Assembly: GCA_023458595.1 (NCBI GenBank)
Contig: JAEWYT010000016.1
Coordinates: 1-64,000 of the forward strand
DNA length: 64,000 bases
Source: Pseudomonadota bacterium
GTDB lineage: Bacteria; Pseudomonadota; Alphaproteobacteria; Rhizobiales; Tepidamorphaceae
Direction: 5' to 3'
In this document: piece after piece, positions 1-9,461 of the stretch
How positions within the stretch are numbered: position 1 is the first letter of the stretch
How the letters are laid out: each line of letters opens with the position of its first letter
The notes under the pieces: generated by a model
Seen by the model: only the letters and a program-made list of their open reading frames with translations
Told to the model about the DNA's origin: nothing
The model's database searches: none
Translations under genes and position numbers: made by a program

Positions 1-81
1 GATCAAGTCCGGGGCACCACTCTGTGCACGTGACGAGGCCTTGCCCCGAACACGGCGGGGTGCCCCGGACTTGATCCGGGG
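1..81. repeat. Inverted repeat, dispersed-palindrome type
   Basis: Bases 1-18 are the exact reverse complement of bases 59-76, separated by a 40-base loop. The right arm runs into a second palindrome at 63-81 with arms CCCCGGA / TCCGGGG around CTTGA. GC-rich palindromes with this GGACTTGATCC core are common intergenic repeats in alphaproteobacteria (general knowledge; not searched). It ends about 43 bases before the ABC gene, so it may sit between that gene and its partners outside the window, where it could form a strong RNA hairpin. Confidence 0.75.
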
Positions 82-123
82 TCCACGTGAGGGATGCACG
101 GCCTTGGCCGCGCGGCGCCACCC

Positions 124-1095
<972 letters not shown>

Positions 1096-1105
1096 GCGGA
1101 GAAGC

Positions 1106-4100
1106 CTACTCAGCCGCGTGCGGCAGGTCCTTCTTGCCGACCACGTGAACGTGGCCCGCTTCCTCGACATGCGTGCCGGGCACCTTGCGGCTGGCGATGT
1201 AGGTGTAGACCACCGGGATCACGAACAGCGTGAACAGTGTGCCGACCAGGAGGCCGCCGACGATGACGAGGCCGATGTCCTGGCGGCTCTCCGCGCCGGC
1301 CCCCGTCGCCATCGCGAGCGGCACGGCGCCGAGCACCATGGCGCCGGTAGTCATCAGGATGGGCCTCAGACGCAGCACGGATGCCTCGACGACGGCATCG
1401 CGCATGTCCCGCCCGGCGGCGCGCAGCTGGTTGGAGAACTCGACGATCAGGATGCCGTGCTTCGTGATGAGGCCGATCAGCGTGACGAGGCCGACCTGCG
1501 AGTAGATGTTCAGCGTCGAGCCGTCGAGCCACAGCGCCATCAGGCCGCCGGTGATCGACAACGGCACCGTGAACATGATGATGAGCGGGCTGCGGAAGCT
1601 CTCGAACTGGGCCGACAGCACCAGGTAGATGAACGCGAGCGCCAAAAGGAACGTCGTGTAGATGCCCGCGCTCGACTCGCGGAAGTCGCGCGACAGGCCG
1701 CCGTAGTCGGTGCGGGCCGTCGCCGGCAGCGCCTCGTCGGCGACCGTGCCGAGGAAGGTGAGCGCCTCGCCGAGCGAATAGCCGGGCGCCAGGTTCGCCT
1801 TGATGGTCGCCGAGCGCAGCTGGCTGAAGTGGTTCAGCTCGCGCGGGGCGACGGTCTCCTCGACGGTGACGAGGTTCGACAGCTGCACCATGTCTCCGCG
1901 GCTCGAGCGCACGTAGATCTGCCGCAGCTGGTCGGGATCGCGCCGGTCGATGTCGGCGATCTTGACCACCACGTCGTACTGGTCGCCGCCGCGCTTGAAG
2001 CGGGTCACCTGCCGCCCGCCGAGCAGCGTCTCGAGCGTCCGCCCGAGCACGGCGAGGTCGACGCCGACGTCGGCCACCTTGTCGCGGTCGACGTCGACCT
2101 TGAGCTGCGGCTTCGACAGCGTCAGGTCGGTGTCGATGTTCTGCAGGCCCGGGTTCTCCTGGGCGCGCGCGACGAAGGCGTCGACGATGTCCTGCAGTTC
2201 CTCGTACGGCCGCGACGTCTGGATGACGAACTCGACCGGTGTGTTGCGTACGCTCTGGCCGAGGGGCGGCGGCGTCGAGGGGAAGGCCCGCACGCCCGGA
2301 ATGGCGGCGAACGGCCCGCGCAGCGCGCCGGCGACATCCTGGCTCGAGCGCTGCCGGTCCTCCCAGGGCACCAGCCGGGCGAAGGCGAGGCCCTGGTTGG
2401 CGAGCGGCGTGCCGACGATGACGAAATAGCGCTCCATCTCGGGCACACCGGCCAGGATGTCCTCGATGCGCCTTGCGTAGCGGTCCGTGTAGGCGAGCGT
2501 GGAGCCTTCCGGACCGGTGAAGAAGGTCGTGATCGTTCCCTGGTCCTCGTAGGGAGCGAGCTCGGAATTGAGCTGCGTGAAGAACCAGTAGCCGCCGCCG
2601 GCCACGGCTATGCCGACCAGCAGCACGAGCGGACGCACGACCATCGCGCCGCGCAGGAGCGCCCGGTAGCCGGCCGTGAGGCCGTTCAGCCCCGCCTCGA
2701 ACACCCGGTAGAGCCAGTTGTGGTGCGTCTGGTGGCGCAGGAACTTCGAGCACATCATCGGCGTCGCCGTGAGCGCCACGAAGCCCGACACCAGGACCGC
2801 GCCGGCGAGCGTCAGCGCGAACTCGGTGAAGAGCCGCCCTGTCGATCCGGACATGAAGCCGATCGGCGCGTAGACGGCGACGAGCGTCAGCGTCATCGCG
2901 ACGATCGCGAAGCCGATCTCCCGTGAGCCGGTGATCGCCGCCTTCATGGGCGGCATGCCGTCCTCGATGTGGCGGTGGATGTTCTCCAGCATCACGATCG
3001 CGTCGTCGACGACGAGGCCGATGGCGAGCACCATGGCGAGCAGCGTCAGCGTGTTGATGGAGAACCCGAACAGCGCCATCACGGCAAAGGCGCCGATCAG
3101 CGAGATCGGGATGGTCACGATCGGAATGATCGTCGCCCTGAGCGAGCGCAGGAACAGGAAGATGATCAGCACGACGAGCACGATCGCCTCGCCGATCGTC
3201 TTGTAGACGTTCTTGATCGACTCCTCGATGAACTCCGAGCGGTCGTAGGAGGGCTCGAGCGACATGCCCTCCGGCAGGCTCGCGATGACGCGCGGAAGCT
3301 CGGCGCGCACGGCCTGCGAGACGTCGAGCGGATTGGCGGTGGCCTGCTTGACGATCGCGACCGTCACCGCCGTCTTGCCCTTGTACCGGACGTTGCGGCT
3401 CTCGTCGCGCGGTCCGATCTCGGCATGGCCGACGTCCTGCAGCCTGACCAGATAGCCGTTGTCGGTCTGCTTGACGATGAGGTTGTTGAATTCCTCCGGC
3501 GTGTTCAGGTCGGTCTGCGAGAGCACCGTGAACTCGCGGTCGCGGCTTTCGATCGTGCCGGCCGGGATCTCGACGTTTTGCTGGCGCAGCGCGGATTCGA
3601 CGTCCTGCACCGTGATGCCGTAGCCGGCGAGGCGGGCCGCGTCGAGCCAGATGCGCATGGCGTACTCGCGGTCGCCGTAGATCATGATCTGGGCGATGCC
3701 GGGCAGGCTCTGCAGCTGGTTGGCGACGATCTTGTCCGCTGCCTCGGAAACCTCGAGCGAATCGTGCCGGTCGCTCGACAGCGAGATGTAGAACACCGGT
3801 TGTGCGTCGGCCTCGACCTTGCGGATCACCGGCTCGTCGATTTCGTCGGGGAGCTGCCGGCGCGCCCGGCCCACCCGGTCGCGCACGTCGGCGGCGGCAT
3901 CGGCGGGGTCGCGGTTCAGGTTGAAGGTGATCGAGATCTGGCTGCGTTCCTGCCGGCTCGTCGACTTCATGAAGTTGATGCCCTCGATGCCGGCGAGGGA
4001 ATCCTCCAGGACCTTGGTGACCTTGGTCTCGACGATCTCGGCGCTGGCGCCCGTGTAGGTCGTGTCGACGCTGACGACGGGCGGATCGATGGCGGGATAC

Positions 4101-4207
4101 TCGCGGATGGTGAGCCGCTCGTAGGAGACGATGCCGACGAGCACGATCACGAGGCTGAGGACCGTCGCGAAGACCGGCCGGCGGATGCAGACTTCCGAGA
4201 GCGTCAT
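1106..4207 (-). CDS. RND efflux pump inner-membrane permease (HAE1/AcrB family)
   Basis: A proton-driven drug/solute exporter of the inner membrane that works as a trimer with the adaptor encoded just upstream and an outer-membrane channel. The 1033-residue length, the N-terminal first membrane segment after RRPVFATVLSLV, two large periplasmic loops and two six-helix bundles fit the family. The proton-relay acidic pair is visible in GLVVDDAIVMLENIHR, and the matching lysine in the second bundle in GLITKHGILIVEF. It follows the adaptor gene by 22 bases, so the two are surely one operon. No outer-membrane TolC-type gene and no local regulator are adjacent. It converges on the ABC ATPase gene with only 10 bases between the two stop codons. 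Substrate unknown. Confidence 0.96.
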   Translation of the reverse strand: MTLSEVCIRRPVFATVLSLVIVLVGIVSYERLTIREYPAIDPPVVSVDTTYTGASAEIVETKVTKVLEDSLAGIEGINFMKSTSRQERSQISITFNLNRDPADAAADVRDRVGRARRQLPDEIDEPVIRKVEADAQPVFYISLSSDRHDSLEVSEAADKIVANQLQSLPGIAQIMIYGDREYAMRIWLDAARLAGYGITVQDVESALRQQNVEIPAGTIESRDREFTVLSQTDLNTPEEFNNLIVKQTDNGYLVRLQDVGHAEIGPRDESRNVRYKGKTAVTVAIVKQATANPLDVSQAVRAELPRVIASLPEGMSLEPSYDRSEFIEESIKNVYKTIGEAIVLVVLIIFLFLRSLRATIIPIVTIPISLIGAFAVMALFGFSINTLTLLAMVLAIGLVVDDAIVMLENIHRHIEDGMPPMKAAITGSREIGFAIVAMTLTLVAVYAPIGFMSGSTGRLFTEFALTLAGAVLVSGFVALTATPMMCSKFLRHQTHHNWLYRVFEAGLNGLTAGYRALLRGAMVVRPLVLLVGIAVAGGGYWFFTQLNSELAPYEDQGTITTFFTGPEGSTLAYTDRYARRIEDILAGVPEMERYFVIVGTPLANQGLAFARLVPWEDRQRSSQDVAGALRGPFAAIPGVRAFPSTPPPLGQSVRNTPVEFVIQTSRPYEELQDIVDAFVARAQENPGLQNIDTDLTLSKPQLKVDVDRDKVADVGVDLAVLGRTLETLLGGRQVTRFKRGGDQYDVVVKIADIDRRDPDQLRQIYVRSSRGDMVQLSNLVTVEETVAPRELNHFSQLRSATIKANLAPGYSLGEALTFLGTVADEALPATARTDYGGLSRDFRESSAGIYTTFLLALAFIYLVLSAQFESFRSPLIIMFTVPLSITGGLMALWLDGSTLNIYSQVGLVTLIGLITKHGILIVEFSNQLRAAGRDMRDAVVEASVLRLRPILMTTGAMVLGAVPLAMATGAGAESRQDIGLVIVGGLLVGTLFTLFVIPVVYTYIASRKVPGTHVEEAGHVHVVGKKDLPHAAE

Positions 4208-4229
4208 GGGCGGTCCGCGTTCCCCCCGT

Positions 4230-5294
4230 TCACGACGCCGAAGGGCCGGTGCCGGCGGTCGGCGCGGCGGCCGGCTCGTCGATGATCGTCGGCGTCACCT
4301 CGGCGCCGTCGCGCAGCTTCATCTGGCCCGCCACGACCACGATGTCGCCGGGCGAGAGGCCCTTCAGGATCTCGACCGACCCGTAGCGCCGCTGGCCGAG
4401 GGTGACCGGCGTCCGCACCGCCTTGCCGTCGACGATCTTGAAGACGTAGTTGCCGCCGCCCTCGGCGACGATCGCGTCCTCGGAGGTGACGACGGCGTTG
4501 TCGCGCACGGCGGTCTGCAGCGCGACGCGGGCGAACAGGCCCGGACGCAGGATGCCGTCGGGATTGGGCACCTCGGCGCGCAGCGCGATCGAGCGCCCGG
4601 CGGGATCGATCTGCGGGTTGATCGCATAGACCTTGCCGCTGAACGCGCGGTCGCCGAGCGCGTCGACCTTGAGGCGCACCTCCGCGCCGGTGCGAACATC
4701 GGCCAGATACCGCTCCGCGATCGAGAAATCGACCTTGATCGGGTCGATCTTCTCCAGGTTCACGAGCTTCTCGCCCGGCTGCACGTAGTCGCCGCGGCTG
4801 ACGTTGCGCAGGCCGACGATGCCGTCGAAGGGCGCGAGGATCTTCGTCTTCTCGAGCCGCACCTGCGCCATCGTCAGGAGCGCCCTGGCGACCTGCATCT
4901 CCGAAAGCGCCTCGTCGCGGGCCCGGACGGTGCCGACCTTGTTCTTCAGCAGCCCGTCCGCGCGCTCGAAATTGCGCTGCTTCAGGTCGTAGTTCGATTG
5001 CGCTTCGGAGAGCTGCGCCTCGTAGACGGCGGAATCGAGCTGGTACAGGAGCTGGCCCTCGGAGACCGGCATGCCCTCGTCGAAGGAGATGACTTCGACG
5101 CGGCCGGCGATTTCGGCGCTGATTTCGGCCGATTCGGCGGAAAGGAGGGTGCCGACGGCGGTCGCCTCCTCGACGACGCGGTCGACCGTGACGGCGCGCG
5201 CCTCCACGGCGACCGGGCCGCCCTGCTGGGCGAGCGCGCCCGTCGCGGACAGCACGAAAAGCGCGCCGAACGCCGCGGCACGCATCCGTCCCAT
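4230..5294 (-). CDS. RND efflux periplasmic adaptor subunit (membrane fusion protein)
   Basis: Bridges the RND pump to an outer-membrane channel. An N-terminal export signal (MRAAAFGALFVLSATGALAQ) precedes a split lipoyl/barrel-sandwich domain, a helical hairpin rich in Ala/Gln/Arg and a beta-barrel domain (LAPFDGIVG and GDYVQPGEKL are typical adaptor segments). The start is uncertain. The ATG at 5294 is given here. A TTG at 5309 has the better ribosome site (AAAGGA, 6-7 bases upstream) and adds only five residues, while the longest reading frame to 5420 adds an unlikely basic N-terminus. First gene of a two-gene operon with the pump. About 355 residues is typical. Confidence 0.93.
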   Translation of the reverse strand: MGRMRAAAFGALFVLSATGALAQQGGPVAVEARAVTVDRVVEEATAVGTLLSAESAEISAEIAGRVEVISFDEGMPVSEGQLLYQLDSAVYEAQLSEAQSNYDLKQRNFERADGLLKNKVGTVRARDEALSEMQVARALLTMAQVRLEKTKILAPFDGIVGLRNVSRGDYVQPGEKLVNLEKIDPIKVDFSIAERYLADVRTGAEVRLKVDALGDRAFSGKVYAINPQIDPAGRSIALRAEVPNPDGILRPGLFARVALQTAVRDNAVVTSEDAIVAEGGGNYVFKIVDGKAVRTPVTLGQRRYGSVEILKGLSPGDIVVVAGQMKLRDGAEVTPTIIDEPAAAPTAGTGPSAS

Positions 5295-5457
5295 GATTTC
5301 TGTCGCCAAATGGCTGTCCTTTCGCGAAAAACCCGCACGCGGACGAAAGAACCGGCACCACCGATCCAGTTTCCTACAGGATGGCATTAGGCGACCCGCG
5401 GTCAAGGGGGTTGTGATCACATGTTCGAAGGGCCGACAGCCCGAGGACGGGGCGATT

Positions 5458-6303
5458 TCAGCGCAACCCCGCCTTCTCGAGCCGCTCGCGCAGCCGGCCC
5501 GCGGGCACGGGCTCGCTCTCCCCCGCGCTCACGCGCGCCAACGCCTCGTAGACGGCCCGCGCCCGTCCGTTGCCGATCGGCAGGTCCGCGGTGCGGTGAT
5601 GGCGCTGTTTCAGGTCGATCATGGAGGCCGCGGCGCTCGCGTTGCCGGGTTTTCCGGTTGCCGCGGACACGAACCGGGCCAGTCGGGCGATGCGGTCGCC
5701 GGCCTCGGGGGAGAAGAACCGGTCGTAGTCGACCAGGACGACGGGCTCGTCGCCGGAAAGCGACAGGGCGAAGTCGCGGTTGTGCTGGAGCCACATGCGC
5801 ATCGCCACCGATCTCGGCATCAGGTCCCGTTTGGCGATCGAGCGGCAGACGGCCTCCGGATGACGGAAGCAGAAGACCGCGGCCTCGATCGCGGCCCGCT
5901 CGCGCCAGTAGCGGTAGGTGACCGCGAACCGCGGATCCTTCACGAACAGGCCAGCGGAGCGCCGGCCGAACTCCGCCATCTCGGCCGAAAGCGCATCGGC
6001 GCGCCGGTGAACCATCGCCGAGGTGGCCGGCAGCAGGTAGCGCCACTTGCCGGAGGTGAAGACGTTGACCAGGCGGGCGGAAGGTCTCGCCGGAGGATGG
6101 ATCCAGTTCTCGACGTTCACGCCGGTGCCGAGCAGCAGCCTCAGGTTGATGCCGACGGCCTCCTTGCTCTCGAAATAGCCGCTCTGGTTCCACTGGTCGG
6201 CGGCGATCATGTCGCCGGGCGCGCCGAAATCGGCACCGAGGCCGGCCAGGAGCGAGGCCGTCATCGACGTGCCGGAGCGGTGCATTCCGGTGACGACGAT
6301 CAT
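5458..6303 (-). CDS. Sulfotransferase family protein (first of two)
   Basis: Predicted PAPS-dependent sulfotransferase of 281 residues. The 5'-phosphosulfate loop appears at the N-terminus as GMHRSGTS (residues 6-13), and the 3'-phosphate site as FRHPEAVCRS near residue 150. There is no signal peptide, so it acts in the cytoplasm. ATG at 6303 lies 8 bases after the stop of the GtrB-like glycosyltransferase gene, implying one transcript. With the second sulfotransferase across the divergent promoter region, it suggests sulfation of a glycan or glycolipid made by this locus. The acceptor is unknown. The longer in-frame extension upstream overlaps the glycosyltransferase and is rejected. Confidence 0.85.
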   Translation of the reverse strand: MIVVTGMHRSGTSMTASLLAGLGADFGAPGDMIAADQWNQSGYFESKEAVGINLRLLLGTGVNVENWIHPPARPSARLVNVFTSGKWRYLLPATSAMVHRRADALSAEMAEFGRRSAGLFVKDPRFAVTYRYWRERAAIEAAVFCFRHPEAVCRSIAKRDLMPRSVAMRMWLQHNRDFALSLSGDEPVVLVDYDRFFSPEAGDRIARLARFVSAATGKPGNASAAASMIDLKQRHHRTADLPIGNGRARAVYEALARVSAGESEPVPAGRLRERLEKAGLR

Positions 6304-6311
6304 CCCGGCCC

Positions 6312-7286
6312 TTATTCCCAGGCGGCGATGACGGCCCGGTCGGGCTGCTTGCGCGTGCCGAAGCCGACGGCCCGGCTCGCCACGTAGATCGGCCGGCGCT
6401 TCGATTCCAGGTGGATGCGGCCGACATAGAGGCCGACGACGCCCGTCACGATCAGCTGGATGCCGCTCAGGAACAGGATCAGCGTCGCGGTGGAGGCCCA
6501 GCCGGAGATCTCGTAGGTGCCGAGCATCGCGCGCACGATGATGTAGGTCGCGTAGCCGAAGGCGAGCAGCGACACCAGCGCGCCGACCTGCACGATCGCC
6601 CGGAGCGGCCAGTCGGAGAAGCTGAATACGGCCGCCGCGGCGAGCTTGATCATCTTGTGCAGCGGGTACTTGGTCTGCCCGGCGAACCTTTCCTGCCGGT
6701 CGAAGGCGACTTCCGTCTGCCGGAAGCCGTTCCAGGCGAACATGCCGCGTACGAAGCGGTCTTCCTCGCGAAGGTAGAGGAAGGCGTCGAGCGCCACCCT
6801 GTCGATGAGCCGGAAATCGCCCGTGTCGAGCGGGATGTCGAACGGCGTCAGCAAGGACAGCACCCGGTAGAACGCCTTGGCGGTCGAGCGCTTGAACCAG
6901 CTGTCGCCGCGCCGGCTGCGGCGCCGGGCGTTGACGACCTGGTAGCCTTCCTGCCACTTGGCGATCAGCTCCAGCACGGTCTCGGGCGGGTCCTGCAGGT
7001 CGGCGTCCATGACGATCACGGCGTCGCCGCTCGCCAGATCCATGCCCGCGGTGATCGCGAACTGATGGCCGAAGTTGCGGCTGAAGGCGATGATCTTGAC
7101 CCGTTTGTCCCTGCCGTGCAGGTCCTCCAGCATCGACAGCGAGGCGTCCGAACTGCCGTCGTCGATGAAGATGAACTCGACCTCGCCGTCGATCTTCCCC
7201 GCGAGCGCGCAAAGCCGCGCGTGAAGCTCGTTGATCGTCTCGGCTTCGTTGTAGACGGGGATGACGAGACTGATGACGTTCTGCAT
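6312..7286 (-). CDS. GT2 glycosyltransferase, GtrB/DPMS/ArnC type, membrane anchored
   Basis: Transfers a sugar from a nucleotide donor, probably to polyprenyl phosphate, at the cytoplasmic face of the inner membrane. The GT-A fold motifs are clear: VIPVYNEAETI (residues 8-18), FIDDGSSD and MDADLQDPPE. Two strong hydrophobic segments in the last 90 residues match the GtrB/DPM-synthase layout, and 324 residues is a normal length. It is the first gene of a short minus-strand operon with the sulfotransferase and is divergent from a second sulfotransferase gene, which suggests that it supplies a lipid-linked sugar to a sulfated glycan. The donor sugar cannot be told from sequence. Confidence 0.92.
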   Translation of the reverse strand: MQNVISLVIPVYNEAETINELHARLCALAGKIDGEVEFIFIDDGSSDASLSMLEDLHGRDKRVKIIAFSRNFGHQFAITAGMDLASGDAVIVMDADLQDPPETVLELIAKWQEGYQVVNARRRSRRGDSWFKRSTAKAFYRVLSLLTPFDIPLDTGDFRLIDRVALDAFLYLREEDRFVRGMFAWNGFRQTEVAFDRQERFAGQTKYPLHKMIKLAAAAVFSFSDWPLRAIVQVGALVSLLAFGYATYIIVRAMLGTYEISGWASTATLILFLSGIQLIVTGVVGLYVGRIHLESKRRPIYVASRAVGFGTRKQPDRAVIAAWE

Positions 7287-7407
7287 CGGCGCGGGTCTAG
7301 AGCTCGTTTCTCGTGCGTCGGGCCCCGAAAGACCGGACCGGACGGGCGCGGCCGTTTCCCGGGCCGCTGTTCCCCGCGGGGCCGCCGGTTTTTCGCCATC
7401 GCGACGG

Positions 7408-7432
7408 GCAAAGTCAATCTACAGCACTTTGC
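7408..7432. promoter_or_regulatory. Inverted repeat in the divergent sulfotransferase promoter region
   Basis: GCAAAGT (7408-7414) and ACTTTGC (7426-7432) form perfect 7-bp arms around 11 bases. The repeat sits in the 283-base gap between the minus-strand GtrB-like gene and the plus-strand sulfotransferase. Read on the minus strand, a TTGACT -35-like hexamer overlaps it. A role as an operator shared by both transcripts is an inference. Confidence 0.4.
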
Positions 7433-7569
7433 GCGCCCGGAGAAACCGGCCGGCGGGGCGGCGTTGCGCCCTTCCGGCCGCGCCGATATCATCCCGGCTG
7501 ACTTCGCCGGCGGGCGGGTACCCGCTGTTCCCTCCAGCCGTTTCCGGCATTTCGAGTGTCGCGGACCCC

Positions 7570-8436
7570 ATGCGCAGCCGCTCCCTGATCAGGCGTTCGC
7601 GGAGCGACGAGATCGCCAGGCTCGTGCTCTGGAAGGCGTTCGGCACCGCCGGCATGCGGCTTTTCCGCAGGCCCCCGCTCGCCGAAACGCCCGACGTCTC
7701 GCGCACCTGCTTCGTTTTCCTGTGCGGCCTGCACCGCAGCGGCACGTCGCTCCTGCACCGGATGCTGCGCGGCATGCCCGGCGTGACGAGCTTCGCCCAT
7801 ACCGGCGTGCCGGAGGACGAGGGCCAGCACCTGCAGACGGTGTTCGCCTCCGCCCGCGCCCATGGTGGACCGGGCCTGTTCGCCTTCGACGAGCGGGCCC
7901 ACCTCACCGAGCGCGACGCCGAACGGCTCGGCGACCGGTCCGGCCTGCTGCTGCGCGAATGGGGCGCCTACCTCGATTTCTCGAAGCCCTTCGCGATCGA
8001 GAAGTCGCCACCCAACATCGTTCGATCGCGGTTCTTCCAGGCGTTGTTCCCCGAGTCCGCCTTTGTCTTCATCACCCGCCACCCGGTCCCGGTGGCGCTG
8101 GCGACCGCGGCCAAATGGGGGGTCGATCCCGCCCGCGCCTTCGATCACTGGGGCAGGGCGCACGCGATCATGCTGGAGGACCTGCCGCACCTGCGGCGGG
8201 CCTGGCTGCTGACCTACGAGGCGCTGGTCTCCGATCCGGCGGCCAGCCTCGCCCCGGTCGCCGCCGGCATCGGCCTCGGCGCCGATATCGCGCTCGAGCC
8301 GGTCATCGACGCCAATGCCGAGTATTTCGGGAAATGGCGCGGGATCGACGCCGGCACGCGCGCCGAGATCGCCGCGATGATGGCGGATCGGCACGGCGCC
8401 GTGCTCGACCGGCTCGGCTACCGGTTTCCCGAATAG
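7570..8436 (+). CDS. Sulfotransferase family protein (second of two)
   Basis: A 288-residue predicted PAPS-dependent sulfotransferase. The 5'-phosphosulfate loop GLHRSGTSLLHRML lies near residues 51-64, and the 3'-phosphate-binding segment FITRHPVPVALATA near 165. The ATG at 7570 is chosen because it is the first Met before the conserved region; the frame stays open to 7261 but that stretch overlaps the divergent gene and has non-coding composition. No strong ribosome site is visible, so the start is moderately certain. It is only distantly like the minus-strand sulfotransferase, so the two may modify different positions. It is followed 5 bases after its stop by the next membrane gene. Confidence 0.83.
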   Translation: MRSRSLIRRSRSDEIARLVLWKAFGTAGMRLFRRPPLAETPDVSRTCFVFLCGLHRSGTSLLHRMLRGMPGVTSFAHTGVPEDEGQHLQTVFASARAHGGPGLFAFDERAHLTERDAERLGDRSGLLLREWGAYLDFSKPFAIEKSPPNIVRSRFFQALFPESAFVFITRHPVPVALATAAKWGVDPARAFDHWGRAHAIMLEDLPHLRRAWLLTYEALVSDPAASLAPVAAGIGLGADIALEPVIDANAEYFGKWRGIDAGTRAEIAAMMADRHGAVLDRLGYRFPE

Positions 8437-8459
8437 CCCCGATGGCACCGGGATCGACG

Positions 8460-9401
8460 ATGGCGCGCAGATACGTCTTGCCCACGCTGCTCTGGCTGGT
8501 GCTCGTCTACGCGCTGTTCCAGCTCGTCGAGCGGTTTCCGCCGATGGAGCGCTGGTGGGGCTTCCTGACGCCCGACCGTCTGGCGGCGATCGCCTGGTTC
8601 GCCGTCCTGTTCGTCGTCGCGAACCTCCTGCGGGCCCTGCGGTTCGGGATACTGGTGCGCAGCTCGGTGCCCGTCGGCTGGCCCGCGGTGCTGACGACCT
8701 TTCCCTGGCTGTTCATGATCGGCGCGCTGACGCCCTTCCGGCTCGGCGAGGGGCTGCGGGCGGTATGGATCCGCAAGTATGGCGGGTCCTCGGGCGAGGC
8801 GATCGGCTTCATGGTCGGCGAGCGGGCGCTCGACCTTCTGATGCTGCTCGTCCTCGGCGTGCTGGGGCTCGTGCTCGCGCCCTCGACCGGAGACATGTCG
8901 CCCGTGATCCCGGCGATCGTCCTTGCCGGCGCGGCGGCGGCGCTGGTCGCCGCGACCGCGATGGGGCCGAGGCTCGCCGCGATCGCCGGACGCTACGGCC
9001 CGCTCGCCAGGCTCGGCGTGCCGCAGATGATCCTTGCGATCGGATTCCTGCGCCGCCGCCATCTCGGCGCGGCGACGATCGGCCTGAGCATCGTCATCTG
9101 GCTGGTCGGCGCGCTGTCCTTCTACATCCCGCTCTATGCAATGGTCGGTGTAGCGTCTATTGGAGGGGCGTTTCTGAGCATTGCCGCGGTGAATCTGATA
9201 CGGATCGTTTCGCCGGCGCCCGGAAACATCGGCTCCTATCAGGCGGCGATGGTCGCCGCGCTCCTGCTCTATCGCGTGAGCGCGGAGGACGGTCTCATCG
9301 TCGCGGTGCTGCTGCAGGTGGCGATGCTGACCATGCTGGTGGCGCAGGGATTTGCCGCCCGGCTCGTTTCGCTTGCGGCCGGGCTGGATAACAGGGGGTA
9401 G
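8460..9401 (+). CDS. LPG-synthase-type integral membrane protein (UPF0104 family), flippase-like
   Basis: A polytopic protein of about 313 residues with roughly eight hydrophobic segments. It contains the signature of the lysylphosphatidylglycerol synthase transmembrane domain family: the TPFRLGEGLRAVWI region near residue 82, an ERALDLL motif, and a C-terminal PAPGNIGSYQAAM segment. Stand-alone members are common in glycan and glycolipid loci, where transport or flipping of a lipid is suspected but not generally proven. An alternative ATG at 8442, 5 bases after the upstream stop, would add six residues. Position between a sulfotransferase and a GT-C-like protein supports a role in the same envelope glycan pathway. 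Confidence 0.85.
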   Translation: MARRYVLPTLLWLVLVYALFQLVERFPPMERWWGFLTPDRLAAIAWFAVLFVVANLLRALRFGILVRSSVPVGWPAVLTTFPWLFMIGALTPFRLGEGLRAVWIRKYGGSSGEAIGFMVGERALDLLMLLVLGVLGLVLAPSTGDMSPVIPAIVLAGAAAALVAATAMGPRLAAIAGRYGPLARLGVPQMILAIGFLRRRHLGAATIGLSIVIWLVGALSFYIPLYAMVGVASIGGAFLSIAAVNLIRIVSPAPGNIGSYQAAMVAALLLYRVSAEDGLIVAVLLQVAMLTMLVAQGFAARLVSLAAGLDNRG

Positions 9402-9461
9402 GATCGGCGCAGCGTCCGGCCGGAACGCGTCCGCGGCGTCGAGCGAAGAACGGTTGGACGG

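Noticed and set aside
6411..8459. Upstream part of the 996-codon frame that ends with the LPG-synthase-like protein
   Set aside because: The residues before 8442 are antisense to the GT2 gene and out of frame with the sulfotransferase gene; only the membrane-protein part is real.
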